Notes: generated by a model not told the origin, from the letters alone. Numbered from the stretch's first letter, positions 8,526 through 18,707 are shown. The stretch: 64,000 bases of DNA from Siphonobacter curvatus (GCF_002943425.1 NZ_PTRA01000001.1:1674001-1738000); one strand, 5' to 3'. Program-made: numbers and translations.

Positions 8526-8551
8526 GCCCGCTGCTTAAGGCAGCAGCGGGC
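8526..8551 (-). terminator. Hairpin with T run between atpA and atpG
   Basis: Arms 8526-8535 and 8542-8551 form a perfect 10-bp GC-rich stem with a 6-nt loop. On the minus strand the stem is followed by a short T tract, so it looks like an intrinsic terminator placed 15 nt after the atpA stop and about 40 nt before the atpG start. Confidence 0.7.
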
Positions 8552-8565
8552 TACCGAACATCAGA

Positions 8566-10155
8566 TCAGGCGACAGCCAGGTTGTACTTGATGGCTACTT
8601 CTTTCGCTACTTTCTCAAGCGTAGAGGTAATCGTATCGTCGTACTTCCCTGCTTTCAGTTGTTTTAATACGTCCGCGTGCTGAGCACGGAGTAGGTTGAT
8701 AAAGTCAGCTTCGAACTGGCGAACCTGATTTACCGGAACCGTATCGATCAAGCCCTTGGTAGAAACGTGGATCATGGCCACCTGCTCTTCTACGCGTTGG
8801 GGAGCTCCTTGTTTTTGAATCAGAATTTCCAGGTTACGACGACCCCGTTCGATGGTCAGTTTCGTAGCAGCGTCCAGATCCGAACCGAATTTGGCAAACG
8901 CTTCCAGCTCGCGGAACTGAGCCTGATCGAGTTTCAGCGTACCAGCTACTTTCTTCATCGACTTGATCTGGGCGTTACCACCTACGCGGCTTACCGAGAT
9001 ACCTACGTTAATAGCAGGACGGATACCAGCGTTGAACAAGTTGGATTCGAGGAAGATCTGACCGTCCGTAATCGAAATTACGTTCGTTGGGATATACGCC
9101 GAAACGTCACCAGCCTGGGTTTCGATGATGGGGAGAGCCGTTAATGAACCACCACCTTTCACGATCGGCTTGAGGCTATCGGGAAGGTCGTTCATTGTAG
9201 CCGCAATCTCATCATTGGCGATAACCTTGGCCGCACGCTCCAATAACCGGCTGTGCAGGTAGAATACGTCACCAGGATACGCTTCGCGTCCGGGCGGACG
9301 ACGGAGCAGCAGAGACACCGTACGGTACGCTACGGCTTGTTTCGACAAGTCATCGTAAACCACCAGAGCGGGGCGTCCCGTGTCACGGAAGTATTCGCCG
9401 ATCGCTGCTCCCGTAAACGGAGCGTAGAATTGCATTGGAGCAGAATCTGAAGCCGCTGCTGCAACGATCACGGTGTAGTCCATAGCTCCGGCTTTACGCA
9501 GGGCTTGTTCTACTTGCTTAATCGTAGAAGCTTTCTGACCGCAGGCTACGTAGATACAATACACAGGCTGGCCAGCGTCGTAAAATTCTTTCTGGTTGAT
9601 GATGGTATCGATCGCTACAGTGGTTTTACCCGTCTGACGGTCACCAATAATCAACTCCCGCTGGCCACGGCCTACGGGAATCATGGCGTCGATTGCTTTG
9701 ATACCGGATTGCAGAGGCTCGGTTACGGGCTGACGATAGATTACCCCCGGAGCTTTACGCTCGATGGGCATATCGTACAGAGTTCCACTAATCGGGCCAT
9801 TGCCATCGATGGGCTCGCCCAGGGTATTGACTACCCGGCCAAGCATGCCTTCACCTACGCGGATGGAGGCAATTTGACGCGTCCGTTTTACGGTGTCACC
9901 TTCCTTAATATCGGAAAATTCACCTAATAATACGGCCCCGACATTATCTTCTTCGAGGTTTAGGGCCAGGGCTTTTACGCCATTTTCAAAGGCGAGCAGC
10001 TCACCGGCTTGAACGTTGGATAGTCCATAAATACGGGCCACACCGTCACCGATCTGGAGAACCGTACCCACTTCTTCGAGCTCGGCGGCTGACTTTGCTC
10101 CGGAAAGTTGCTCCCGTAGTATTGCCGATACCTCATCGGGTCTAACTGATGCCAT
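8566..10155 (-). CDS. atpA: F1Fo ATP synthase alpha subunit
   Basis: The alpha subunit of F1, three copies per complex, carrying the non-catalytic nucleotide sites and contributing the arginine finger to the beta sites. [17 protein letters not shown] is the standard N-terminus, Walker A GDRQTGKT is at residues 171-178, and [28 protein letters not shown] appears, in parts, as the family signature region. Length 529 is slightly longer than the E. coli protein and normal for Bacteroidota. A -7 box lies about 95 nt upstream, and no atpH or other ATP synthase gene precedes it: the next gene is a divergent nuclease. Confidence 0.98.
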   Translation of the reverse strand: MASVRPDEVSAILREQLSGAKSAAELEEVGTVLQIGDGVARIYGLSNVQAGELLAFENGVKALALNLEEDNVGAVLLGEFSDIKEGDTVKRTRQIASIRVGEGMLGRVVNTLGEPIDGNGPISGTLYDMPIERKAPGVIYRQPVTEPLQSGIKAIDAMIPVGRGQRELIIGDRQTGKTTVAIDTIINQKEFYDAGQPVYCIYVACGQKASTIKQVEQALRKAGAMDYTVIVAAAASDSAPMQFYAPFTGAAIGEYFRDTGRPALVVYDDLSKQAVAYRTVSLLLRRPPGREAYPGDVFYLHSRLLERAAKVIANDEIAATMNDLPDSLKPIVKGGGSLTALPIIETQAGDVSAYIPTNVISITDGQIFLESNLFNAGIRPAINVGISVSRVGGNAQIKSMKKVAGTLKLDQAQFRELEAFAKFGSDLDAATKLTIERGRRNLEILIQKQGAPQRVEEQVAMIHVSTKGLIDTVPVNQVRQFEADFINLLRAQHADVLKQLKAGKYDDTITSTLEKVAKEVAIKYNLAVA

Positions 10156-10248
10156 ACAGCAGTCTTGGAAAGTTATATTGAATTCAGAGTAATACTAATG
10201 CGTAAAAATTCAGAGTGGGAAAGCGAACATACTCTGAAAATTTTCCCG

Positions 10249-10256
10249 CAAAATTA
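10249..10256 (-). promoter_or_regulatory. Candidate -7 promoter box for atpA-atpG
   Basis: On the minus strand TAATTTTG matches TAnnTTTG, predicting a leader of roughly 88 nt before the atpA ATG. A clear -33 TTG is not seen. Confidence 0.5.
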
Positions 10257-10604
10257 GCGACGAAATTTGATTTTCCGTAGGTAATCGAAACTTTTTGTGG
10301 TGATTATTTTATACTTTTCTTAGAAAACGAAAGATTTGAACTCCGGCTAAGTCGGTTCTATTTTTTCTAAAAAAAATATAATTTAATGGCGTATAGTCCT
10401 CAGCGTATAAGCTTTAGGACTGTTGTGTTGCTGTTTATATAATGTTTAGGGAACGCCGGAGAATTGAAAATTTTATCTTTTTAAAAGAATAAATTGATGT
10501 TATTGAATAATCCAACGCATTTAATAGTTTCTTAACTCATCTAGGTGGAGTGTAGGTCTTGAATAATGGTAGTTTTGTTAGCTTACTCATTAATCATATC
10601 ATTC
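10257..10604. other. AT-rich divergent intergenic region
   Basis: This non-coding stretch separates atpA (minus) from the secreted nuclease gene (plus). It is AT-rich with several short A and T tracts. Apart from the atpA -7 box at its edge I see no further promoter match, hairpin or small gene. Confidence 0.5.
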
Positions 10605-13583
10605 ATGAACAAACTTCTACGCTTCTCTTTAGCAGTATGGCTCTTTTGTTGTTTCGGGCAAACCTACGCCCAAACGGCAATTTTGTCCTACGACTTTAGC
10701 ACTACGCTTCCCGCACCAGGTACCTGGACGCCCGTGAATCTGGGTACGCCTGGCACCAATGGCTGTTCCGGGGCTGGCTACTCTGCCCAAGGTTGGGCAG
10801 TAGGGGACTACATTGAAATAGCCGCGAGTACGGCAGGTTACACGGGTCCGTTCACCATTAGCTTCAGAACCCGCACTTCGGCGTCGGGAACGGGAGACTC
10901 CTTAGCCGTACAAGTCAGCTCCGGTACGAATTTTGTGGAATTGGGGGCTTATAAACTCACCGAATCCTGTACCCTCATCTCGTTCACAACGCCCGCTACT
11001 GAAACGGCGTTTGATAATAATGCGAACTTCAAAATTCGTATCATCAAAAAAAGCGGTACCTCCACTACGGGCAACCACCGCATTGATGATTTCTTATTTA
11101 CGGGAAATAGTACGGCTCCTACTTTCCAAACTTCGGTAAGCTCGATTGGTTCGCTTACGTACCAGGAAGGAAGTACCACCTCTCTTTCGAAATCGTTTGA
11201 TTTAGATGGACGGAACCTGAGTCCGGCGGCGGGTAATATTTCCCTGATAGCTCCGGAAAACTTCGAGATTTCTCTAGATAGTACGACCTTTAGCAGTACC
11301 CTTTCGATTCCTTACACGGGCAGTGCCTTGGTTAGTAGACCGATTTACGTTCGTCTCAAATTAGGACTTCCTGTAGGGGTTTACCCTGCGTCGGGGACCA
11401 GTGATCTGACCCTTTTGGGGGGTACGGCTTCGGCGGCAGTAGCGTTGAGTGGCTACGTATCCCAGATTCCGACGGGTAACGAGCCCTGCCTGGCTCCTTC
11501 AGCACCTATTTCTTCGGTACGAGCCGGAACCGTAGGCAATGCTTTTACGGTAAGCGGACGTATCTCCGGCATTTATTCCGGAACGAACATCTACATTCAG
11601 GACGCTACGGGCGGTATTCTGATTTACGATCAGGCGGGTATTCAGCCCGAGGAACTTCAGATCGGTGACGAGGTACAAGTAACGGGTACGCTAACGTTGT
11701 ACAACACGGAAAAAGAATTAACAACGCTGACTTGTTTTCAAAAGACAACGGCGGCTAATAGCCCCGTAACACCACTAGTAATTGCCAGCGGTGACCTTTG
11801 CAATCATCAGGGAGAGTTAGTAACCATCAACGAAGAGGTAACCATCACCAGTCCGGCCGGTACGACTTTCGCCGGAGCCAATACGAACTACACGCTCAGC
11901 AACGGTCTGATCATGCGGGTGCTTTCTGCCACTAATCTGTCGGGAGCTACCCGGCCTACGGGTGCATTTAAACCCACGGGAGTAGTAACGATTTTTAACA
12001 ATGGTTGCCAGATTTTGCCCCGTTTTACGGATGATGTACCCGGTTCGGAGCCCTTGCAGGGCGGCAGTTGTGGTACCGCTTCGGCACCCACTGATGAAGC
12101 GAAGCTGGAAGTGACTAACTGGAACGTGGAGTGGTTAGGCAATACCGGCTACGGACCGACCAATGAAGCCTTACAGTTGGCGAATGTGAAGACGGTACTG
12201 AATGGCATTGGTTCGGACGTGTTTATGTTACAGGAAGTTTGTAGCTACAACGCCAGTAACCCGGCCGATCCCGCAACGTCCTTTGGCTCTATCATTCAGG
12301 GACTGAACCAGACGTACCCTTCGCGTCAGTACGCGGGGGAATGTTCGTCGCGTTACTCGTACTCGGAGATAGCCAATCCCGACCCGGCAGGCCAGCGGGT
12401 GTGTATCATCTACCGTACCGATCAAATTACGAAGATTTCTTCCCGCCCGATGCTGACGCAGGCTCCGGTAAGCGGATATCCCACGGGCAATGATTCCCAA
12501 TTCTGGGCCTCCGGTCGATTGCCTTTCCTGTTAACGGCTGATGTAAAACTGAACGGAGCGACGGAAGCTACGCGGATGCATTTCATTAGTCTACACGCTA
12601 AATCAGGCTCCGATGTACCTTCGTACAACCGTCGGGTGTACGATTACAAGGTATTGTACGATACGCTGCAAAGCCAGTTCGCCAACGAACGGATTATCAT
12701 GGCGGGCGATTTCAATGACGATGTCGATCAGTCCATCACCGGTACCAGCCAAATCAGTAGTGTGAAGGCGTTTTTGTACGCCAATCCGAACACCACGAAC
12801 ATCAGCGATACGCGTCCGAACGCCAACTGGAGCAGCGTTACTCAGATCTTCAGTAATTCGGGTTGTTCAAGTACGGCAAGCTATCCTGATTTCATCGATC
12901 ACGTTTTTGTATCGAATGAGATTATACTGCCGGTAAGCAGTGGCCGTGCGATGGCTACCTCGGTGTCAGTTGCAGGGGTGTATTCATTACGTCCGAGCAT
13001 TAGCGGATACCGGAACAACACATCGGATCACTACCCGACGTTTACTCAGCTTTCTATTGTGGAAGAAGCACCTACGCCCGTTACTTGGCTGGATTTCAAA
13101 GGGAAAATGACAGAACTGGCTCAGGTAGAACTGACTTGGTCGACGGCTAGCGAGAAAAACAATGCGTATTTTGAAATCCAGCGTAGTACCAATGCTCAGG
13201 ATTTTGAATCGATTGGTACGGTAAAAGGTCAAGGGAATGTGACGCAACAAACGAATTATTCGTTTACGGACCTTACGCCCGCTGAAGGCCTGAACTACTA
13301 CCGACTGAAGCAAATGGATGCCGATGGAAAATACAGCTTTTCCCGATCCATTGCCATTGAAATGTTCGGTATAATCAAGGTAGGACCCAACCCAACCACA
13401 GGTTTGTTGAAGGTAGATGGCAAACAGGTACAAAGCATTCAGGTGCGTAGCTTGATGGGCCAGTTACTGAAAAAGAGCGTGGTTAGCGAAGTGGAGTTAG
13501 GCGATTTACCTACAGGAACGTACCTGCTGGAAATTCAAACCAAAGGTCAATCGACGCTCCGTAAAATGATTATTAAGCAATAA
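10605..13583 (+). CDS. Secreted endonuclease/exonuclease/phosphatase-family protein with T9SS sorting domain
   Basis: A 992-residue exported protein. The upstream-extended ATG at 10566 is less likely than the ATG at 10605, which starts a clean signal peptide (MNKLLRFSLAVWLF ... TYAQ). After N-terminal beta-sandwich regions comes an OB-fold-like segment (VSGRISGIYSGTNIYIQDA) as found in secreted nucleases, then an endonuclease/exonuclease/phosphatase domain at about 500-810 with NWNVEWLG, LQEVC, AGDFNDD, DFIDHVFVS and SDHYP as metal and catalytic motifs. The last about 75 residues (VGPNPTTGLL ... LPTGTYLLEI) are a type A T9SS C-terminal sorting domain, so the protein should cross the outer membrane and be surface-attached or released. 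It may scavenge extracellular DNA; substrate is not shown by sequence. Confidence 0.93.
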   Translation: MNKLLRFSLAVWLFCCFGQTYAQTAILSYDFSTTLPAPGTWTPVNLGTPGTNGCSGAGYSAQGWAVGDYIEIAASTAGYTGPFTISFRTRTSASGTGDSLAVQVSSGTNFVELGAYKLTESCTLISFTTPATETAFDNNANFKIRIIKKSGTSTTGNHRIDDFLFTGNSTAPTFQTSVSSIGSLTYQEGSTTSLSKSFDLDGRNLSPAAGNISLIAPENFEISLDSTTFSSTLSIPYTGSALVSRPIYVRLKLGLPVGVYPASGTSDLTLLGGTASAAVALSGYVSQIPTGNEPCLAPSAPISSVRAGTVGNAFTVSGRISGIYSGTNIYIQDATGGILIYDQAGIQPEELQIGDEVQVTGTLTLYNTEKELTTLTCFQKTTAANSPVTPLVIASGDLCNHQGELVTINEEVTITSPAGTTFAGANTNYTLSNGLIMRVLSATNLSGATRPTGAFKPTGVVTIFNNGCQILPRFTDDVPGSEPLQGGSCGTASAPTDEAKLEVTNWNVEWLGNTGYGPTNEALQLANVKTVLNGIGSDVFMLQEVCSYNASNPADPATSFGSIIQGLNQTYPSRQYAGECSSRYSYSEIANPDPAGQRVCIIYRTDQITKISSRPMLTQAPVSGYPTGNDSQFWASGRLPFLLTADVKLNGATEATRMHFISLHAKSGSDVPSYNRRVYDYKVLYDTLQSQFANERIIMAGDFNDDVDQSITGTSQISSVKAFLYANPNTTNISDTRPNANWSSVTQIFSNSGCSSTASYPDFIDHVFVSNEIILPVSSGRAMATSVSVAGVYSLRPSISGYRNNTSDHYPTFTQLSIVEEAPTPVTWLDFKGKMTELAQVELTWSTASEKNNAYFEIQRSTNAQDFESIGTVKGQGNVTQQTNYSFTDLTPAEGLNYYRLKQMDADGKYSFSRSIAIEMFGIIKVGPNPTTGLLKVDGKQVQSIQVRSLMGQLLKKSVVSEVELGDLPTGTYLLEIQTKGQSTLRKMIIKQ

Positions 13584-13900
13584 GAGTAACTACTCATTCT
13601 TTGTTGAGGCTATAAGTAACCCATTACTGAAGAGTTGGTTGATCAATGAATACATAGTAGGCTGAACATCAGATTTGTAGTTGTAACGAGCTGGATCAAA
13701 GCTATTTCTGCTTTGATCCAGCTTATTTTTTAAAAAATTTAAGAAGGGATTAGGTTTTATACTAAAAATCCTCGTATCCTTGTGTATTAACTCCATCTTT
13801 ATGTTTGAATATATATACTAGTAAATTAACCTTTTTACTGCGATTATCGGGAGCATAAAAGGTACGGTTTCCGCCAAAATTTTACCTTATCATACTTGCA
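13584..13900. other. Intergenic region with one strong hairpin
   Basis: Between the nuclease and esterase genes. It contains the terminator hairpin listed separately and is otherwise AT-rich; no promoter match or small gene stands out. Confidence 0.5.
13689..13723. terminator. 14-bp stem-loop terminator after nuclease gene
   Basis: Arms 13689-13702 and 13710-13723 are perfectly complementary with a 7-nt loop, followed on the plus strand by a T-rich tract. Confidence 0.7.
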
Positions 13901-15352
13901 ATGAAGAACTTTTCCCCGTTCCTCAAAAGATTTCTGTTGATCGCCACAATGGGAATCACTCCTCTGGCACAAGCCCAAATCAGCGTAACGTATCCGGTTC
14001 CACGTACGGTTACTCAACGCGACAATGCCAATCAGGCCACCCTGTACATCACAGGTAAAATCAGCCAATCAGTTGATCAGGTCCAAGCCCGCTTACTCAC
14101 TCGCTCCGGTGAGGGAGGTACTAAAATTGACTGGCAGGTTATTCAAAATAATCCACAAAATGGCGTACTCAATGGCGTACTGAAAGCCTCCGGAGGCCGC
14201 TATGACCTAGAAGTCCGTGGGATGAAGGACGGGGCACAAGTAGGTTCCATTACGAAAGTCGAGAAAGTAGGCATTGGGGAAGTCTTTCTGGTCGTAGGTC
14301 ACTCCAATGCTCAGGGCGGGGACGGTTACAGTCATACCATTGCTTACGAAGAGTCTAACCAAGCGTATCGTGATCAGGTAAATACGATTGATTTTCGGGA
14401 AACGTCTTCTAATTGGAATGCGTACTGGTATCAAACGGCAAGTGCTGATCTCTTACCTCCTTTGGCTCCTTCGCAACTCTGCGAGCAGTGTGGAATGGCT
14501 CCGGGAGCTCCCCGCTGGTTCTGGGGTCGATTGGGCGAAATGCTTGTACAACGCCTGAATGTTCCCGTACTTTTCTACAATGCAGCCATTGGTGGAACCA
14601 ATATCGAGCTGACCTATAAAGCGGCCTACGATATTCCCTTCGAACACGGTTTCATTAATTATAATCTTCGTCATCCGTACATCAATATCCGCAATACGCT
14701 GAAAAAGTACGTTCCTCAATCCGGAATTCGAGCTATTCTATCCGGGCACGGAGTTAATGACCGGGGCAGCGTAGGCAAAACCTTCGAAGAGCAGTATATC
14801 AAACTCATCCAGAAGACCCGGGATGAACTAGGCGAAAGTCGGCTAGCTTGGCTGGTTGCTCAGGATTGCTGGCTGGGTGGCAAATGTTACGGCAAATACA
14901 ATCCGGGGGATGCCGATAATTCTTCCGAACACATTACGCGGGCTCAGCTCAACTTAGTGGCGACGGTAAGTGATGTATACGCTGGAGCTGATCTGAATAC
15001 CATTGAAAGCGATGGTCGGATGGATAACCTGCACTTCAATCAGAATGGACAAAAAAGAGCCGCTGAAGGATGGGTTGGTGCCATTACTGAACCGCGGAAT
15101 AATAAATCATTCCTGACGGCGTCAAAACCGGTCTTGGCGAAGGCTCCCTTTCAGGTAGTAACGCCCGATCCCGTAAATGTTACATCACTTAAAAGTGGGG
15201 CCTGGTCTGACCCTTCGACCTGGAATTGCAATTGCGTACCGGCGTATACTTCCGAAGTCACTATTCAAAAGGATCACCGGGTTTCGGTTAGCGGCGTGTT
15301 TTATGCGAAAACCATCAAGAATCAGGGTGAACTGGTACACTTGGTAAACTAG
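13901..15352 (+). CDS. Secreted SGNH-type esterase (sialate O-acetylesterase-like)
   Basis: A 483-residue exported protein with a signal peptide cleaved near AQAQ (residues 1-26). A beta-rich domain leads into an SGNH/SASA-like hydrolase: the block I nucleophile is Ser135 in VVGHSNAQGG (the family more often has GQSN), the oxyanion Gly/Asn blocks are GGTNIEL and GHGVND, and Asp375/His378 in DNLHFN complete the likely triad. A C-terminal segment of about 55 residues (GAWSDPSTWNCNCVP) resembles short beta modules at the ends of Bacteroidota surface proteins. It probably removes acetyl esters from glycans outside the cytoplasm; the substrate is not identifiable from sequence. Confidence 0.85.
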   Translation: MKNFSPFLKRFLLIATMGITPLAQAQISVTYPVPRTVTQRDNANQATLYITGKISQSVDQVQARLLTRSGEGGTKIDWQVIQNNPQNGVLNGVLKASGGRYDLEVRGMKDGAQVGSITKVEKVGIGEVFLVVGHSNAQGGDGYSHTIAYEESNQAYRDQVNTIDFRETSSNWNAYWYQTASADLLPPLAPSQLCEQCGMAPGAPRWFWGRLGEMLVQRLNVPVLFYNAAIGGTNIELTYKAAYDIPFEHGFINYNLRHPYINIRNTLKKYVPQSGIRAILSGHGVNDRGSVGKTFEEQYIKLIQKTRDELGESRLAWLVAQDCWLGGKCYGKYNPGDADNSSEHITRAQLNLVATVSDVYAGADLNTIESDGRMDNLHFNQNGQKRAAEGWVGAITEPRNNKSFLTASKPVLAKAPFQVVTPDPVNVTSLKSGAWSDPSTWNCNCVPAYTSEVTIQKDHRVSVSGVFYAKTIKNQGELVHLVN

Positions 15353-15370
15353 AGAATTAATGAGCCTGAA

Positions 15371-15403
15371 AAGCCGTGCTGGTCATACCAGCACGGCTTT
15401 TTT
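15371..15403 (+). terminator. Rho-independent terminator after esterase gene
   Basis: A perfect 13-bp stem (15371-15383 with 15387-15399), 3-nt loop, followed by a run of T. Confidence 0.88.
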
Positions 15404-15589
15404 ATGGAAGCTACTGAAGGGCTTGAAAGGGGTGTGAGCGTATTTTTTGTCCGTTCATCTCATAATTTCTGCCGTTGATTTACGTTTAAGAAAATAATAG
15501 AAAGTAATTTATATCTTCGTTCATTCTAATCATTTTAAATCCTCAATCCTTTTCAGGAATTCGGATGTTTTCCCCGAAAGTATTCTTTC

Positions 15590-16351
15590 ATGAAAAAAAG
15601 TAGTATTGCTATTCTGCTGGTGTCATGTTCCATGACGGCCTTTGCCCAAGCTAAAAAGCCCGCCCCTAAACCTGCCGTGAAAAAGCCCGTCTCCGCGGCT
15701 ACTACTGCCGCAGGGCTGAAAACGCCGATGGATTCGGTAAGTTATGCCATCGGTATGGATATGGCCCGCAGTTTGAAAAACCCGATGCTGAAAGGTCTTA
15801 ATATGGACTTAGTTGCGAAAGCCATCCGGGATTCCAAAGACGAGAAATACATTCTTACCCAGGATCAGTACCAGGCTACGTTGTCAAACTTCAGCCAGCA
15901 GATGCAGTCCAAGCAAGCCGAGGCACAGGCACAAACGCAGGCTGAAAACGCTAAGAAATACGAACCAAATCGCTTGGCTGGTGAAAAATTCCTAGCAGAG
16001 AACAAAACGAAAGATAGTGTTGTTACTACAGCTAGTGGACTGGAATACAAAATATTGAAATTAGGTACGGGTCCCAAACCGGCCCTGACCGATAAAGTAA
16101 AAACCCATTACCACGGAACCCTCATTGACGGAACCGTATTTGATAGCTCCGTTGATCGGGGTGAGCCCATCAGCTTCCCGCTTAATGGCGTTATTCAGGG
16201 ATGGCAGGAAGGGTTACAGTTAATGCCGGTTGGTTCAAAATTCCGATTGTTTGTTCCGTATCAGCTTGCGTACGGGGAACGAAACGCCGGTCAGATTCAG
16301 CCGTATTCAGCTTTAATTTTTGATGTTGAATTATTAGAAATTGAAAAGTAA
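15590..16351 (+). CDS. FKBP-type peptidyl-prolyl cis-trans isomerase, exported
   Basis: This enzyme catalyses cis-trans isomerisation of Xaa-Pro bonds during folding of envelope proteins. A signal peptide (to about FAQA, residue 21) is followed by a Lys/Pro/Ala-rich linker, a helical FKBP_N dimerisation domain (about 45-130, SVSYAIGMDMARSL style) and a C-terminal FKBP domain (about 150-253) with KVKTHYHGTLIDGTVFDSS, VIQGWQEGLQLMPVGS and LAYGERNAG. The architecture matches FkpA/Mip proteins of the periplasm. It stands alone, 151 bp before the processing protease. Confidence 0.95.
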   Translation: MKKSSIAILLVSCSMTAFAQAKKPAPKPAVKKPVSAATTAAGLKTPMDSVSYAIGMDMARSLKNPMLKGLNMDLVAKAIRDSKDEKYILTQDQYQATLSNFSQQMQSKQAEAQAQTQAENAKKYEPNRLAGEKFLAENKTKDSVVTTASGLEYKILKLGTGPKPALTDKVKTHYHGTLIDGTVFDSSVDRGEPISFPLNGVIQGWQEGLQLMPVGSKFRLFVPYQLAYGERNAGQIQPYSALIFDVELLEIEK

Positions 16352-16502
16352 AAATCGTTGGGCCCGAGCCGACTTTCTGTTCTGAAGAAAAAAAGAGGAG
16401 CCAAGGCAAAAGTACCGGTGTAGGCATTATTTTTTTCAAGAATACGTACTTGAAAAATCCAAGAATATCCCACATCTCCGACGATTAACGCCTCAAGATA
16501 AC

Positions 16503-18653
16503 ATGTCTATGAAAAGCTATTTGCTCGCCTTTGTGCCGCTGGTGTTACTGGGGTTTCAGCCTGAACGTCCTTCAGTAGCTCAGAAGCTTAGTACTGATCA
16601 GCCCGTCGTTTTAGCTCCCACTGCTTCTCAGAAAGAAGTCGAAAAGATTGTAACCACCATTCTTTCGTCTTACCATTATCGTCGGGTACCGCTGGATGAT
16701 TCGCTTTCGAATAAAGTTTGGGATAACTATCTGAAAGAAGTTGATAATGGTAAAGCATATCTGCTGGCTTCGGACGTAGCCTCGTTTGAAAAGTATCGCT
16801 ACCAGATGGACGATTACCTGCAAAGTGGTAATCTGACGCCTGCGTATGATCTCTTTAATCTCTTCCTGAAGCGTTTTCACGAACGGATGCAGTTCGTAAC
16901 TAAACTGACGGATAAACCTTTCGATTTTACCAAGGACGAATCGTACGAAACCAATCGCGATAAAGTATCCTGGGCCAAAACGCCAGCTGAACTGGATGAA
17001 CTTTGGCAGAAAATCGTGAAGAGCCAGGCTCTGGATTACAAGCTTCAAGGTAAGAAGGATACGGCCATTTATCGTCTGTTGAAAGAACGGTATACTAACT
17101 TGGACAAACAGACCAGCAAGGTAAAAGGCGACTACGTTTTCCAGACGTTCATGAATTCCTTCGCGGAAGTGATTGATCCGCACACGAGCTACATGGCTCC
17201 GCCGGATGCTTCGCGTTTCAAGGATGAAATGGCTCAGTCTTTCGAAGGGATTGGTGCTACACTGACCCCCGAAAACGATTACACGAAAGTACGGGAACTG
17301 GTACCGGGCGGACCCGCCATGAAAAGTGGCCTGATTCACGAAAACGATCGTATTGTCGGCGTAGGGCAGGGGGCTGCTGGCCAGATGGTTGATGTAGTCG
17401 GTTGGAGTCTGGATGATGTAGTGAAACTGATTCGTGGTCCGAAAGGAACGACGGTTCGACTGAATATTCTGAAATCGGACGCTTTGCCGGGTAGTATGCC
17501 CCGCGAGATTAAAATCGTGCGGGATAAGGTAAAGCTGGAAGAAGGCGTGGCGAAAGCTGAGGTAGTACCGATGACGTTCGAGAAGAAAGAATACCGCATT
17601 GGAATCATTACGCTGCCGGGCTTCTATCAGAACTTCGAAGAAATGCGGAAGGGCGACAAGGACTATAACTCAACCAGTCGCGACGTACAGCGTTTCCTTG
17701 AGCAGTTTAAGCAAGCCAAAGTAGACGGTGTGGTGCTGGACTTGCGTTATAACGGCGGTGGTTCACTCGATGAAGCTATCAAACTGACGGGTCTGTTCAT
17801 CAAAGACGGTCCAGTAGTACAGGTAAAAGACGCCATGGGCCGGATCGATGCGGACGATGATCCAGATCCGCAACAGGTATACGCCGGGCCGCTGGCCGTA
17901 CTGGTAAACCGTTTCAGTGCTTCGGCTTCTGAGATTTTCGCCGGAGCTATTCAGGATTATAAACGTGGTATCATCATTGGTGGTACGACCTACGGAAAAG
18001 GTACTGTACAGCAATTACTGGATCTGAACCAGTTTCTCCCGAAGGAAACGGACAAAGTAGGTTTACTGAAAATGACCCGGGCTAAATTCTACCGGATTAC
18101 GGGTAGCAGTACCCAGCATAAAGGGGTAACGCCTGATATTGAATTACCTTCGCGTTTCAGTGCTGAAGAGTTTGGCGAAAGCTCACAACCTACGGCTCTG
18201 CCCTGGGATCAGATTAAGCCAAGCGTATTCACGGAGTACACAAACCTTACCACGAATGTGCTGGATAAACTTCGCGATCGGTACAATGAACGTTTCAAAG
18301 CTGATCCTGACTTGTTACGACTTTCGGCTGAGGTCGGAGATTTTCTAAAAAACAAGGATAAATCAATGATTTCCCTGAACGAAGCGACGCGTCGGAAGGA
18401 ATTGGAAGAAGCTAAAAAACGGAAAGAGGAACTGGCGAAGCTAGGAACGGATAAGCAAAATCCTTACGAGGTAGTACTGCTCAACGACAAGATTGCTCAG
18501 TTGGGAGCTTCGGGTGGAGGAATGCCCGGTCAGGATGTGGCCTCAGCGGATACTCGTCAGAAGATGAAAGAAAATTTCATCAGCAAATTCAAAGAAGATG
18601 CCGAGTTGAAAGAGACTACGCGGATTCTAGCAGACTGGATTTCGTTGAAATAA
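16503..18653 (+). CDS. Carboxy-terminal processing protease (Prc/Tsp, S41)
   Basis: A 716-residue periplasmic S41 serine protease with a signal peptide at the N-terminus. An N-terminal helical region (about 40-230), a PDZ domain (about 240-330, with GIGATL and VPGGPAMKSGL) and the peptidase domain are in the order seen in E. coli Prc. The catalytic dyad is Ser474 in RFSASASEIF and Lys499 in YGKGTVQ, with the expected spacing of 25. VVLDLRYNGGGSLDEA is also diagnostic. A DUF3340-like C-terminal extension follows. Prc proteases trim or degrade envelope proteins with exposed C-termini and influence murein hydrolase levels. Confidence 0.96.
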   Translation: MSMKSYLLAFVPLVLLGFQPERPSVAQKLSTDQPVVLAPTASQKEVEKIVTTILSSYHYRRVPLDDSLSNKVWDNYLKEVDNGKAYLLASDVASFEKYRYQMDDYLQSGNLTPAYDLFNLFLKRFHERMQFVTKLTDKPFDFTKDESYETNRDKVSWAKTPAELDELWQKIVKSQALDYKLQGKKDTAIYRLLKERYTNLDKQTSKVKGDYVFQTFMNSFAEVIDPHTSYMAPPDASRFKDEMAQSFEGIGATLTPENDYTKVRELVPGGPAMKSGLIHENDRIVGVGQGAAGQMVDVVGWSLDDVVKLIRGPKGTTVRLNILKSDALPGSMPREIKIVRDKVKLEEGVAKAEVVPMTFEKKEYRIGIITLPGFYQNFEEMRKGDKDYNSTSRDVQRFLEQFKQAKVDGVVLDLRYNGGGSLDEAIKLTGLFIKDGPVVQVKDAMGRIDADDDPDPQQVYAGPLAVLVNRFSASASEIFAGAIQDYKRGIIIGGTTYGKGTVQQLLDLNQFLPKETDKVGLLKMTRAKFYRITGSSTQHKGVTPDIELPSRFSAEEFGESSQPTALPWDQIKPSVFTEYTNLTTNVLDKLRDRYNERFKADPDLLRLSAEVGDFLKNKDKSMISLNEATRRKELEEAKKRKEELAKLGTDKQNPYEVVLLNDKIAQLGASGGGMPGQDVASADTRQKMKENFISKFKEDAELKETTRILADWISLK

Positions 18654-18673
18654 ACTTCGTATAGTTAGTACAG

Positions 18674-18707
18674 AAAGAGAGCAGAACGTTAAAATTCTGC
18701 TCTCTTT
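18674..18707 (+). terminator. Rho-independent terminator after prc
   Basis: A 13-bp stem (18674-18686 with 18695-18707) with an 8-nt loop, followed by T residues, about 20 nt past the stop. Confidence 0.88.

Noticed and set aside
13590-13796. Minus-strand frame of 68 codons after the nuclease gene
   Set aside because: It spans the terminator hairpin and has no motif; taken as chance.
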